64,000 bases of DNA from Nonomuraea indica (lineage in GTDB: Bacteria; Actinomycetota; Actinomycetes; Streptosporangiales; Streptosporangiaceae): contig NZ_KZ559468.1 of NCBI RefSeq assembly GCF_002850745.1, positions 359,270 through 423,269 of the forward strand. Direction: 5' to 3'. Positions 42,384 to 51,092 of the stretch are shown here, piece after piece (the first letter of the stretch is position 1; each line of letters opens with the position of its first letter). The position numbers were made by a program, and so were the translations under genes. Below the pieces are notes generated by a model that saw only the letters and a list, made by a program, of their open reading frames with translations, searched no databases and was not told the origin of the DNA.

Positions 42384-43289
42384 ATGAAGAAGATGATCGC
42401 GGTCGTCGCCGTCGCCCTCTTAGGGCTGGCCGCCTGCGGGGAGGCCGACAACGCCGCCGTCCCCGGCCCGTCGAAGACCGGTAAGGACGTCATCGGCAAG
42501 GCGCCTGTCGCCGCGGCCTCCGACATCCTGCCCGGCTCCACCATGGAGAAGATCAAGAGCCGGGGCGAGCTCCTCGTCGGCGGCTCCCTCGACGCGCCCC
42601 TGCTCTCGCAGCAGAACCCCGCCACCGGCGAGGTCGAGGGCTTCGACGCGACCATGGGCAAGGCGTTGGCCAAGTACATCATCGGCGAACCCAAGGTGAA
42701 GATCGTCAACTCGGCGTCCGAGACCCGCGAGGCCCTGCTGGCCAACGGGACCGTGGACGTCGTCTTCCAGACGTACACGATCACCGAGGAGCGGGCCAAG
42801 CAGGTCGCGTTCGCCGGCCCGTACTACACCTCGGGCCTGACGATCGCCGTCAAGCAGGGCACCTCCGGCATCGCCAAGCCGGAGGACCTGAACGGCAAGA
42901 AGGTGATCGCGGGAGCCAACACCCCGGCCATCCCCGCGATCAAGAAGCTGGCACCCCAGGCTGAGATCGTCACCTTCGGCAGCGACCCCGAGTGCCTCCA
43001 GGCGCTCAAGCAGGACCGCGGCGTCGCCTACGTCCAGGACGAGACCCTGCTGATCGCCGCCGCCCAGAAGGACCCGGCGATCCAGATCGTCACCAAGCCG
43101 TTCACCGTCGACCCGTACGGGATCGGGCTCAAGCACGGGGACGAGCAGATGAAGAAGTTCGTCAACGACTGGCTCGGCAAGATCCAGGCGGACGGCACCT
43201 GGCAGCAGATCTGGAAGGACTCCATCGGCACGGTCGTCCAGGGCGACGCACCCCAGCCGCCGAAGATCGGCTCCGTGCCGGGGTCCTGA
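42384..43289 (+). CDS. Amino-acid-binding lipoprotein, GluB-like
   Basis: This 301-residue family-3 solute-binding protein has a signal peptide with lipobox GLAAC. GELLVGGSLDAP, GFDATMGKALAKYI, NGTVDVVFQTYTITEERAKQ and VKQGTSGIAKPEDLNGKKV are typical of glutamate/glutamine binding proteins. The ATG at 42384 lies nine bases after AAGGAAG; the earlier ATG at 42378 is only three bases away. It feeds the two permeases downstream. Confidence 0.86.
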   Translation: MKKMIAVVAVALLGLAACGEADNAAVPGPSKTGKDVIGKAPVAAASDILPGSTMEKIKSRGELLVGGSLDAPLLSQQNPATGEVEGFDATMGKALAKYIIGEPKVKIVNSASETREALLANGTVDVVFQTYTITEERAKQVAFAGPYYTSGLTIAVKQGTSGIAKPEDLNGKKVIAGANTPAIPAIKKLAPQAEIVTFGSDPECLQALKQDRGVAYVQDETLLIAAAQKDPAIQIVTKPFTVDPYGIGLKHGDEQMKKFVNDWLGKIQADGTWQQIWKDSIGTVVQGDAPQPPKIGSVPGS

Positions 43290-43933
43290 TGTCCGTCCTC
43301 CTCGATCACCTGCCCGAGCTGTGGCAGGGCCTGGTCGTGACGCTCCAGCTCACCGCCGCGTCATTCCTCGGCGCGGCGGTGCTGGGCGTCGTCGTCACCG
43401 CCCTGCGGGTCAGCCCCGTACGGGTGCTGCGCGCCATCGGCACCGCCTACGTCGAGACGTTCCAGAACCTGCCCCTGCTGGTGCTGCTCGTGCTGGCCTT
43501 CTTCGGCCTGCCCGAGATCGGCGTCAAGGCCGAGCCGCTCACCACGGCCATCGTCGTCATCTCCGTGTACGAGGCTGCCTACGTGGGCGAGGCGCTGCGC
43601 TCGGGCGTCAACTCGGTCTCCAAGGGGCAGGGCGAGGCGGCCCGCGCCATCGGCCTGACGTTCACCCAGTCACTGCGGCACGTCATCCTGCCGCAGGCGC
43701 TGCGCACGGTGGTGCAGCCCCTCGGCAACATCGCCATCGCGCTCATCATGAACACCGCGCTCGCGGGCGCCGTCAGCATCGTCGAGCTGACCACCGCGGC
43801 CAAGAACGTCAACCTCGTCGAGGCGCAGCCCATCCCCATCTTCGTCGGCGCCGGCATCGCCTACGCGCTGCTCGCCGCCCTCGTCGGCCTCGTGACCGGA
43901 CGGCTGGAAAGGCGGCTGGTGATCCTGCGATGA
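43289..43933 (+). CDS. Amino-acid ABC permease, GluC-like
   Basis: This 214-residue membrane protein has the HisM/GluC pattern: YVETFQNLPLLVLLVLAFFG near residue 53 and the EAA loop GQGEAARAIGLTFTQSLRH. Its ATG overlaps the upstream stop by one base. It forms the channel with the next gene. Confidence 0.88.
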   Translation: MSVLLDHLPELWQGLVVTLQLTAASFLGAAVLGVVVTALRVSPVRVLRAIGTAYVETFQNLPLLVLLVLAFFGLPEIGVKAEPLTTAIVVISVYEAAYVGEALRSGVNSVSKGQGEAARAIGLTFTQSLRHVILPQALRTVVQPLGNIAIALIMNTALAGAVSIVELTTAAKNVNLVEAQPIPIFVGAGIAYALLAALVGLVTGRLERRLVILR

Positions 43934-44757
43934 GCACCGTCCTGTTCGACGAGCCGGGGCCGAAGGCGCGGCGCCGCATCCGCGTCGCCACCGTGCTCGG
44001 CACGCTCGCCGTGGTCGCCCTCGCCGTCCTCGCCGTGCGGCAGTTCGCGGCGAACGGCCAGCTCGACGCCGACCGGTGGCAGCCGTACGCCACCTGGCCC
44101 ATGTGGCGCTACCTGCTGACCGGCCTCGGCTCCACCGCCCTGGCCGCCGTCGTGTCGGCCGCGTTGTCCATGGCGTTCGGCCTCGTGCTCGCGCTCGGCC
44201 GGTTGTCGCACCGGCGCTGGGTGCGCGGGCCCGCCGCCTGCTACGTCGAGGTGGTCCGCGTCATCCCGGCCCTGCTGCTGGTGTACGTGGTGCTGTTCGC
44301 GCTGCCGCGCTACGGGCTGGACCTGCCGCTGTTCTGGAAGCTGGCCGTGCCGCTCACCCTGTCCAACGCGGCCGCCTTCGCCGAGATCTTCCGCGCCGGC
44401 ATCCTGTCCGTCGAACGCGGCCAGACCGAGGCCGGCCTGGCCATCGGGCTGACCCGCTGGCGCACCATGCGCCTCATCGTGCTTCCCCAGGCCGCCCGCC
44501 GGGTGCTGCCGTCGATCGTCAGCCAGTCGGTGGGCCTGCTCAAGGACACCTCCCTCGGCTACGTCGTCAGCTACGGCGAGCTGCTGTTCAGCTCCAAGGT
44601 GCTGGCCAACTACAACGGCCTGCTCATCCAGACCTACATCGTCGTCGCCGCCGTCTACCTCGTCGTCAACATGTCGCTGTCCAAACTGGCCCGCACGCTG
44701 GAAGCCCGCCAGCGCGCCGGCCGGACCCTGTCCGGAAGGAGCTCCGCCCGTGCCTGA
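43930..44757 (+). CDS. Amino-acid ABC permease, GluD-like
   Basis: This 275-residue permease has the same fold as the previous gene, with EVVRVIPALLLVYVVLF and the EAA loop GQTEAGLAIGLTRWRTMRL. The start overlaps the previous stop as ATGA. No ATP-binding protein gene follows; instead an asparaginase gene overlaps its last eight bases. Confidence 0.88.
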   Translation: MSTVLFDEPGPKARRRIRVATVLGTLAVVALAVLAVRQFAANGQLDADRWQPYATWPMWRYLLTGLGSTALAAVVSAALSMAFGLVLALGRLSHRRWVRGPAACYVEVVRVIPALLLVYVVLFALPRYGLDLPLFWKLAVPLTLSNAAAFAEIFRAGILSVERGQTEAGLAIGLTRWRTMRLIVLPQAARRVLPSIVSQSVGLLKDTSLGYVVSYGELLFSSKVLANYNGLLIQTYIVVAAVYLVVNMSLSKLARTLEARQRAGRTLSGRSSARA

Positions 44758-45706
44758 GCACGCCGTACTCGCCGAGGTCGTGCGCTCGGGGTTCACCGAG
44801 AGCGTCCACTACGGCGGCGCGGTCGGCCTCGACCCGTCGGGCCGCGCCGAGGTCGCGCTGGGCCCGGTGGACGCGCCCGTGCTGCCCCGCTCGTCGGGCA
44901 AGCCGCTGCAGGCGCTCGCCTGCCTCGTCGCCGGCGCCGCCCTGCCCGGCCCGCGCCTGGCGATCGCCGCCGGCAGCCACACCGGCGAGGACTTCCACGT
45001 CCGGCTCGTGGCCGAGCTGCTGGCCGACTACGGGCTCGGCTTCGACGCGCTGGGGTGCCCGCCGTCCTGGCCGGAGGACCAGCCGGCCGCGCACGCGCTG
45101 ATCCGGCAGGGGCACGGCCCCTCACGCGAGCGGATGAACTGCTCCGGCAAGCACGCGGCCATGCTGGCGGCCTGCGTCGCCAACGGTTGGGACGTGCCGT
45201 CCTACCTGTCGCCCGAGCATCCGCTGCAGCAGCGGGTCCGGGCCGTCACCGAGGAGCTCTCCGGGGAGAAGGCGGCGCACGTGGCCGTGGACGGCTGCGG
45301 CACGCCCCTGTTCGGGCTCTCGCTCACCGGCCTCGCGCGGGCCGTCCAGGCGCTCGTCCTCGCCCCGGACGGCAGCGGGCCGCGCCAGGTCGCCGACGCC
45401 ATGCGCGCGCACCCCGAGTACGTCGGCGGCACCGGCCACCAGAACACCGACCTCATGCGGGCCCTGCCCGGCGCCGTCGTCAAGGGCGGCGCCGAGGGCG
45501 TGCTCGTCGTGGCGCTGGCGTCGGGGCACGCGGCCGCCGTCAAGGTGATCGACGGCAGCCCCCGCGCGACCACCGTCATCGCGCTGGCCGTGCTCGGCCG
45601 GATGGGCTGCGACGTGTCGGGGGCCGAGGCGTTCGAGACGGTGGAGGTGCTGGGCGGCGGCGTTCCGGTCGGCCGGATCGTCACACCCCTCCGCAGCCCT
45701 CGCTGA
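44750..45706 (+). CDS. Asparaginase II family protein
   Basis: This 318-residue enzyme matches the asparaginase II (PF06089) family: PVLPRSSGKPLQAL, RERMNCSGKHAAMLA and VDGCGTPLFGLSLTGLARA. It should hydrolyse L-asparagine to aspartate and ammonia in the cytoplasm. Its GTG overlaps the permease stop by eight bases and has AAGGAG upstream, so it is coupled to the importer, which suggests asparagine or a related amide as the substrate. The 3' end overlaps the LCP gene by 26 bp. Confidence 0.85.
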   Translation: MPEHAVLAEVVRSGFTESVHYGGAVGLDPSGRAEVALGPVDAPVLPRSSGKPLQALACLVAGAALPGPRLAIAAGSHTGEDFHVRLVAELLADYGLGFDALGCPPSWPEDQPAAHALIRQGHGPSRERMNCSGKHAAMLAACVANGWDVPSYLSPEHPLQQRVRAVTEELSGEKAAHVAVDGCGTPLFGLSLTGLARAVQALVLAPDGSGPRQVADAMRAHPEYVGGTGHQNTDLMRALPGAVVKGGAEGVLVVALASGHAAAVKVIDGSPRATTVIALAVLGRMGCDVSGAEAFETVEVLGGGVPVGRIVTPLRSPR

Positions 45707-47210
45707 GCCCCTGGGCGGCGCCCTTCGGCTTCGGCGACCTCGCGCCGGAGGGGGCCGCCCGCGGCGTCGCCGCAGCCGTCGCGGCGGGCGTGGCGGCGGA
45801 GGGCAGAGCGGTGGCGCCCGTGGCCGTGGCACTCGCCGTGGCGCCCAGCGCGACGCTTCCCGCGGGCGACGGCGCGGCGGTCGCCGCCCGCGCCCGCGGC
45901 GTCCTGGAGTCGCGGATCGCCTCCTTGGTGATCTCCCGGATCCGCTCCCAGTCGGGGTAGCCGGTGTTGATCAGCGGCGGCACGAACTGCACACTCGTCA
46001 CCTCGGCGTTCTTGACCTTCAGCGCGAGCGGCACCAGGTGCTCCAGCATGTCGCGCGGGATGTCGGTCCTGATCAGCTCCTTGGTGGCCAGCGCCACCTG
46101 ATGGAACCGGGTCAAAACCGTCGCCGGGTCCGCCTGCTCCAGCAGCGCGCCGATGACGCAGCGCTGGCGGCGCATCCGGGTGAAGTCATCGCTGAACGTG
46201 CGCGAGCGGGCGTACCACATCGCGTCGGCGCCCTTCAGCCTGCGCGTCCCCGCCTTGACCAGCCCCTCGTTGTAGCGGCCGAACACCACGTCCTGCTCCA
46301 CGTGCAGCCGCACCCCGCCGATCGCGTCGATCAGCCGGGCGAAGCCCCACATGTTCACCAGGGCGTACCAGTCGATCTTGAGGCCGAGGGTGTAGCCGAT
46401 CGTGTCCATCAGGACCCTGGCGCCCTGGCGTTCGCGGCCGCCGAAGATCTCCGGATGCGCGTCGGCGTACTCCCAGACGCTGTTGAGCAGGTCGCTGCGC
46501 CCGCCGCCGGGGTCGGGCGGCAGCCGGAACCCGTTCGGGAAACGCTCGGCCATCGGCGTGCCCGGCCGGAAGCGCACGTCCTCCAGGTTGCGCGGCAGGC
46601 TGAACAGCACCGTGGCGCCCGACCTCACATCGATGCTGGCCACGTTCATGCTGTCGGTGCGCACGCCCGTCCGGTGGTCGTCGGCGTCACCGCCGAGCAG
46701 CAGGATGTTCACCCGCTCACGGCTCGCCCACGGGTCGTCGGCGACGACGCCCTCCCGCGCGTCCCGCTCCACGGCCGGCTGGTCGAAGATGTCGTTGATC
46801 GTCTGCCGTGAGATCCACACCGTCTGCGCCGCCCACGCGAACGGCAGCACCACCGCGACCGCGAGCAGCCCCGCGAGGGTGCCCGTCACGATCTGCCCGG
46901 CCTGCGACAGGCCGCCCGGCCGCAGCACCACGAACGAGTGCACCATCAGCGCGAACCAGGCCAGCCCCAGGACGGCCGACCCGGCGATGATCGCCGTCAT
47001 CGACGAGTCCCGCACGAGGGCGCCCATCAGGTTGCGGGTCAGCAACGCCACCGCGAGCAGCGCCACGAGGGCGGCCAGGTAGCCGCCCAGCAGGGCGAGA
47101 CCGGTACGGCGCCATCCCGCACGCAGATGCGCCGCTCCGGGCGCCAGCGCCGACAACGCCAGCCAGCCGAGGACCGCTCCGGCGCCCACCGATTTCCTTG
47201 CCTGCGTCAC
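45681..47210 (-). CDS. LCP-family cell-wall ligase-like protein, multi-TM
   Basis: This 509-residue protein has a LytR-CpsA-Psr catalytic domain in its middle (NILLLGGDADDHRTGVRTDS, LFSLPRNLEDVR, YARSRTFSDDFTRMRRQ). The domain is preceded by four predicted membrane helices rather than the usual one, and followed by an Ala/Thr/Ser/Pro-rich tail of about 70 residues. LCP proteins attach glycopolymers to peptidoglycan. The GTG at 47210 has GGGGA upstream; a GTG at 47237 is also in frame. Confidence 0.85.
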   Translation of the reverse strand: MTQARKSVGAGAVLGWLALSALAPGAAHLRAGWRRTGLALLGGYLAALVALLAVALLTRNLMGALVRDSSMTAIIAGSAVLGLAWFALMVHSFVVLRPGGLSQAGQIVTGTLAGLLAVAVVLPFAWAAQTVWISRQTINDIFDQPAVERDAREGVVADDPWASRERVNILLLGGDADDHRTGVRTDSMNVASIDVRSGATVLFSLPRNLEDVRFRPGTPMAERFPNGFRLPPDPGGGRSDLLNSVWEYADAHPEIFGGRERQGARVLMDTIGYTLGLKIDWYALVNMWGFARLIDAIGGVRLHVEQDVVFGRYNEGLVKAGTRRLKGADAMWYARSRTFSDDFTRMRRQRCVIGALLEQADPATVLTRFHQVALATKELIRTDIPRDMLEHLVPLALKVKNAEVTSVQFVPPLINTGYPDWERIREITKEAIRDSRTPRARAATAAPSPAGSVALGATASATATGATALPSAATPAATAAATPRAAPSGARSPKPKGAAQGLSEGCGGV

Positions 47211-47434
47211 GCCATCCCCGTTCCCCGCGAACCACACCGTAGGCCGAATCGAGGCGGCAGCCTACGCATCCCATGCGAAATCTGTCGTATGGGTGAGTGA
47301 ACAGCACATGGCGTCCCGCGATAGGGCCCACCGCGACGTCACATTGAACCGCTCCGAGCGGCCCGGCGCCCGCACCTTTGCCATCCACGTGCCGTACTCC
47401 ATGCGCCGCCGGATGGTCCTTTATCGTGTCTTGC

Positions 47435-48400
47435 ATGTACGAGACCACCGTCCTGCACCTGCCCCCCGACTTCGAGGGCGAGGTCGTCGCCACACTCCTG
47501 TCCCGGCGGACCGGTTCCCGCAGGGCGGTGCTCTACCTGCACGGCTTCACCGACTACTTCTTCCAGGACCACCTCGCCGAGCACTACGTCTCCCGCGGCA
47601 TCGACTTCTACGCCCTCGACCTGCGCAAGTACGGCAGGTCACTGCTGCCCCACCAGACCAGGGGCCTCATCCGCAGCGTCACCGACTACTTCCCCGAGAT
47701 CGACGAGGCCGTCCGCATCATCCGGCGCGACCACGACGAGCTCACCGTCAACGCCCACTCCACCGGCGGCCTGATCGCCCCGCTGTGGGCCGACCGGGTC
47801 CGCGGCCGCGGCCTCGTCCAGGGCCTGGTGCTCAACAGCCCGTTCTTCGACCTCAACGTGCCGACCCCGCTCCGGCTGGCCGCCGACCTGCTGAAGACCC
47901 CGCTCTCCTACACGCGCCGGCCGCTGCCGCTCGGCATCAGCACCGTCTACGGCCAGAGCCTGCACCGCACCCACCACGGCGAATGGGACTACGACCTGGA
48001 GCTCAAGCCGCTCGGCGGGTTCTCCGTGCACGCCATGTGGCTGGCCGCCATCCGCCGGGCGCAGCGGCGGCTGCACGCCGGCCTCGCCGTCGACGTGCCG
48101 GTGCTCGTGCTCGCCTCCGCCAGGGGCCTGCGGGTCCGCGACTTCGTCCCCGAGGTGGCCTCGGCCGACATCGTGCTCGACCCCCGGCACATCGCCCGCT
48201 GGTCCACCGCCCTCGGCCCGCACGTCACCTGCGTGCGGGTGCCGGACGGCATCCACGACCTGGTGCTGTCGGCCGAACCGGTCCGCAAGCAGGTCTTCGC
48301 CGAGATCGACCGCTGGATGGCCGCCTACGTCGACCCTCGCCAGGAGCCCGACCGCGAGCTCCGCCGGCGATCTCACCAGGGGAACGAGAACAACCCGTAG
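47435..48400 (+). CDS. Alpha/beta hydrolase, lysophospholipase-like
   Basis: This 321-residue cytoplasmic alpha/beta hydrolase has AVLYLHGFTDYFFQDHLAEH, the nucleophile elbow NAHSTGGLIAP, DFVPEVASADIVLDPRH and the His in PDGIHDLVLS. It resembles Hydrolase_4/monoglyceride-lipase-type proteins. The ATG lies seven bases after TATCGT, suggesting a leaderless mRNA. Its 3' end overlaps the next convergent gene by 28 bp. Confidence 0.78.
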   Translation: MYETTVLHLPPDFEGEVVATLLSRRTGSRRAVLYLHGFTDYFFQDHLAEHYVSRGIDFYALDLRKYGRSLLPHQTRGLIRSVTDYFPEIDEAVRIIRRDHDELTVNAHSTGGLIAPLWADRVRGRGLVQGLVLNSPFFDLNVPTPLRLAADLLKTPLSYTRRPLPLGISTVYGQSLHRTHHGEWDYDLELKPLGGFSVHAMWLAAIRRAQRRLHAGLAVDVPVLVLASARGLRVRDFVPEVASADIVLDPRHIARWSTALGPHVTCVRVPDGIHDLVLSAEPVRKQVFAEIDRWMAAYVDPRQEPDRELRRRSHQGNENNP

Positions 48401-49863
48401 TAGGCCGCCGCGACCAGCAGTAAACCGGTGCCGCCGAGCCCTCCCGCGATCGCCACGTGCTGCCACCGGCTCGGCCGGAGCCCCTCCCGCAGGGCCGCCA
48501 CCACCGCCGCCACCGCGGTGACCTCCTGGACGAGCATGAGCACCGCCAGCACCCGCACCACCAGCCAGCCGGCCAGCACGGCCGGCCACGCGCCCGCCTG
48601 GTTCACCGAGAACAGCACGAGCAGCGTGATGAACGCCACCACCGACAGCAGGAGCCCCAGCCCGGTCCACGCCATCCGGCCCAGCCGGCGCCTGATCGGC
48701 GGCCACAGCCGCAGGTCGATCTCCGCGGTGTGCCGGCCGCCGCGCAGCCGGACCAGCACCGCGGCGACCGGGCCCGCGACGTAGCCGACGGCGGCCAGGC
48801 AGATCGTCAGCCCCAGCATCGTGCCGCCCGCGTACCAGGGAGCCGCCGGCACGTCGCTCGCCTCGAACCGCTGGACCGGCGTGGCGCCCGCCAGGTGCAC
48901 GCTCGGCGCGCCCGTGCCCGGCAGCCCCTTGATCCAGTTGGTGAGCGTCTCCAGGTAGCCGGCCGTGAACGGGCCCCCGTTCACCCGCATGGCGTGGTCG
49001 CCGTCGGCCAGGAAGCGGATCGTGTACCGGTCGTTGCCGGCCTCGCGCAGCGCCGCGGTCAGCGCCCGGGTCGACTCGACGAACGGGATCGAGGGGTCCG
49101 TCGTGCCGTACAGGGCCAGGACCGGCTGCGACACCCGCCGCAGCGCCGGCGTCGCGTCGTGACGCAGGAAGTCGAACCCGACCGCGCCCATGGCCCGCGT
49201 CAGCAGGTCGCGCACCCCGATGGGCGCGCGCAGGCGCAGCAGCTGCTCGTTCAGCGCCCATGCCACCTGCCTGAGCGGCGAGACGTTCGGTGAGGAGACC
49301 AGCACCACGAACTTCACCGCCGCGCTCCTGGCCGCGGCGATCGGCACCACCCAGCCGCCCTCGCTGACGCCCCACACGCCGATCCGCTCCGGGTCCACGT
49401 CGGGCCGCGTCGCCAGGTAGGAGACCATGCGCAGCACGTCGTCCGCCAGCAGCCCGAAGTCGCGGTCGCGGAAGTTGTAGCCCACCGTCCGCTTGTCGTA
49501 GGCGAGCGTCACCACCCCCGCCCGCGCCAGGAACTCCGCCTGCGGCGTGAACTCCTCGCGCGAACCGTTGCCCGACCCCGACACGAACACCATCGCCGGC
49601 CGCCGCCCCGGCGACAGCGGCGCCCGGACCGTGCCCTCCAGGGTCTGCCCCCGGGCCTCCACCGAGACGTGCTGCAGGCCGATCGGCTCGGCCGCGACCA
49701 CCGGGCGCAGCTCGGCCGGCGGCTGGGCGGGAATCGACCGGAAGACCGCGTCGGCGCGCAGCGGCGGCGGGTCGAACGCCGGCGGCAGCACGTAGCCGAC
49801 GGACGCCAGCACCACCAGCACCAGGCCGGCGGCGACGCTCACGGTGCCACGACCGGTGCGCAT
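48373..49863 (-). CDS. Membrane-anchored alpha/beta hydrolase
   Basis: This 496-residue protein has an N-terminal signal-anchor, an extracytoplasmic hydrolase domain with MVFVSGSGNGSREEF, the elbow GVWGVSEGGW and the His in DGDHAMRVNGG, and then four C-terminal membrane helices. This domain order is unusual for a hydrolase and suggests a fixed position at the membrane. The ATG at 49863 has GGGGAGG three bases upstream; an ATG at 49875 is also in frame. Confidence 0.75.
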   Translation of the reverse strand: MRTGRGTVSVAAGLVLVVLASVGYVLPPAFDPPPLRADAVFRSIPAQPPAELRPVVAAEPIGLQHVSVEARGQTLEGTVRAPLSPGRRPAMVFVSGSGNGSREEFTPQAEFLARAGVVTLAYDKRTVGYNFRDRDFGLLADDVLRMVSYLATRPDVDPERIGVWGVSEGGWVVPIAAARSAAVKFVVLVSSPNVSPLRQVAWALNEQLLRLRAPIGVRDLLTRAMGAVGFDFLRHDATPALRRVSQPVLALYGTTDPSIPFVESTRALTAALREAGNDRYTIRFLADGDHAMRVNGGPFTAGYLETLTNWIKGLPGTGAPSVHLAGATPVQRFEASDVPAAPWYAGGTMLGLTICLAAVGYVAGPVAAVLVRLRGGRHTAEIDLRLWPPIRRRLGRMAWTGLGLLLSVVAFITLLVLFSVNQAGAWPAVLAGWLVVRVLAVLMLVQEVTAVAAVVAALREGLRPSRWQHVAIAGGLGGTGLLLVAAAYYGLFSFPW

Positions 49864-49970
49864 TGGCCTCCCCATGTGCGTTGGTTTGCCCGCCGATCAA
49901 CCACGCTACTCCAGACAGGTGTTGCAGACGGTACGGCATTTGTCAGTGAGAACTGTTAGCTTCCTGCGAC

Positions 49971-51092
49971 ATGCGGATCCTGCACACCTCCGACTGGCAC
50001 CTCGGCCGCTCGTTCCACCGCGAGAGCCTGATCGAGGCGCAGGCGGCGTTCGTCGACCACCTGGTCGAGACGGTGCGGTCCGAGCGCGTCGACGTGGTCG
50101 CGGTGGCGGGCGACCTCTACGACCGGGCGCTGCCGCCCGTCGACGCGGTCGCCCTGTGCAACGACGCGCTGCGCCGGCTGACCGCCGCCGGCGCCCGCGT
50201 GGTGATCATCAGTGGCAATCACGACTCGGCGCGGCGGCTCGGCTTCGGCGCCGACCTGTTCGACGCGGCCGGGGTCCACCTGCGCACCGACCCGTCGCGG
50301 GCGTGGGAGCCCGTCGTCATCGACGACGTCGCCTTCTACGGCATCCCCTACCTCGAGCCCGAGCTGCTGCGCGCCGCCTGGGAGCTGCCCGAGCGCAGCC
50401 ACACCGCCGCCCTCGGCCACGCCATGGCGCTCGTCCGCGCCGACGCGGCCCGCCACCGCGCCTCCGTCGTCCTCGCCCACGCGTTCGTCACCGGCGGGCA
50501 GGCCAGCGACAGCGAGCGCGACATCAGCGTCGGCGGCGTGGCCCACGTGCCGCTGTCGGCCTTCGACGGCGTCGGCTACGTCGCGCTCGGCCACCTGCAC
50601 GGCCGGCAGCGGATGGCCGAGACGGTCCGCTACTCCGGCTCGCCGCTGGCCTACTCCTTCTCCGAGGCGGGCCACGTCAAAGGGTCCTGGCTGGTGACGA
50701 TCGGGGGCTCGGTCGTCGAGTCGGTCGAGTTCGTCCCGGCACCCGTGCCCCGGCCCGTCGGCGTGCTGCGCGGCACCCTCGACGACCTGCTCGCCTCGCC
50801 CGCCCACACCCGCTACGAAGACCACTGGCTGCAGGTCGTCCTCACCGACCCGGTCCGCCCCAAGGCCGCCATGGACCGGCTGCGTGCCCGCTTCCCGCAC
50901 ACGCTGGCGCTGTCGTTCGCCCCGGCCGGCGCCGCCCCCGCCGCGCGGCAGGTGCGGCTGAGCGGCCGGCCCGAGGCCGACGTGGCGCTCGACTTCGTCC
51001 GCGAGGTGCGCGGCGAGGCCGCCGCGCCCGAGGAGGAGGAGCTGCTGAGACGGGCGATCGAGGAAGCGCGGGCCAAGGAGGCGATGGCGTAG
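49971..51092 (+). CDS. sbcD: SbcD exonuclease subunit
   Basis: This 373-residue metallophosphoesterase is the nuclease subunit of the SbcCD (Mre11-Rad50-like) complex, which processes hairpins and protein-blocked DNA ends. Metal-site motifs DWHLGR, GDLYDR, GNHDS and GHLHG are all present, followed by a C-terminal capping region. The stop abuts the sbcC start with no gap. Confidence 0.93.
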   Translation: MRILHTSDWHLGRSFHRESLIEAQAAFVDHLVETVRSERVDVVAVAGDLYDRALPPVDAVALCNDALRRLTAAGARVVIISGNHDSARRLGFGADLFDAAGVHLRTDPSRAWEPVVIDDVAFYGIPYLEPELLRAAWELPERSHTAALGHAMALVRADAARHRASVVLAHAFVTGGQASDSERDISVGGVAHVPLSAFDGVGYVALGHLHGRQRMAETVRYSGSPLAYSFSEAGHVKGSWLVTIGGSVVESVEFVPAPVPRPVGVLRGTLDDLLASPAHTRYEDHWLQVVLTDPVRPKAAMDRLRARFPHTLALSFAPAGAAPAARQVRLSGRPEADVALDFVREVRGEAAAPEEEELLRRAIEEARAKEAMA

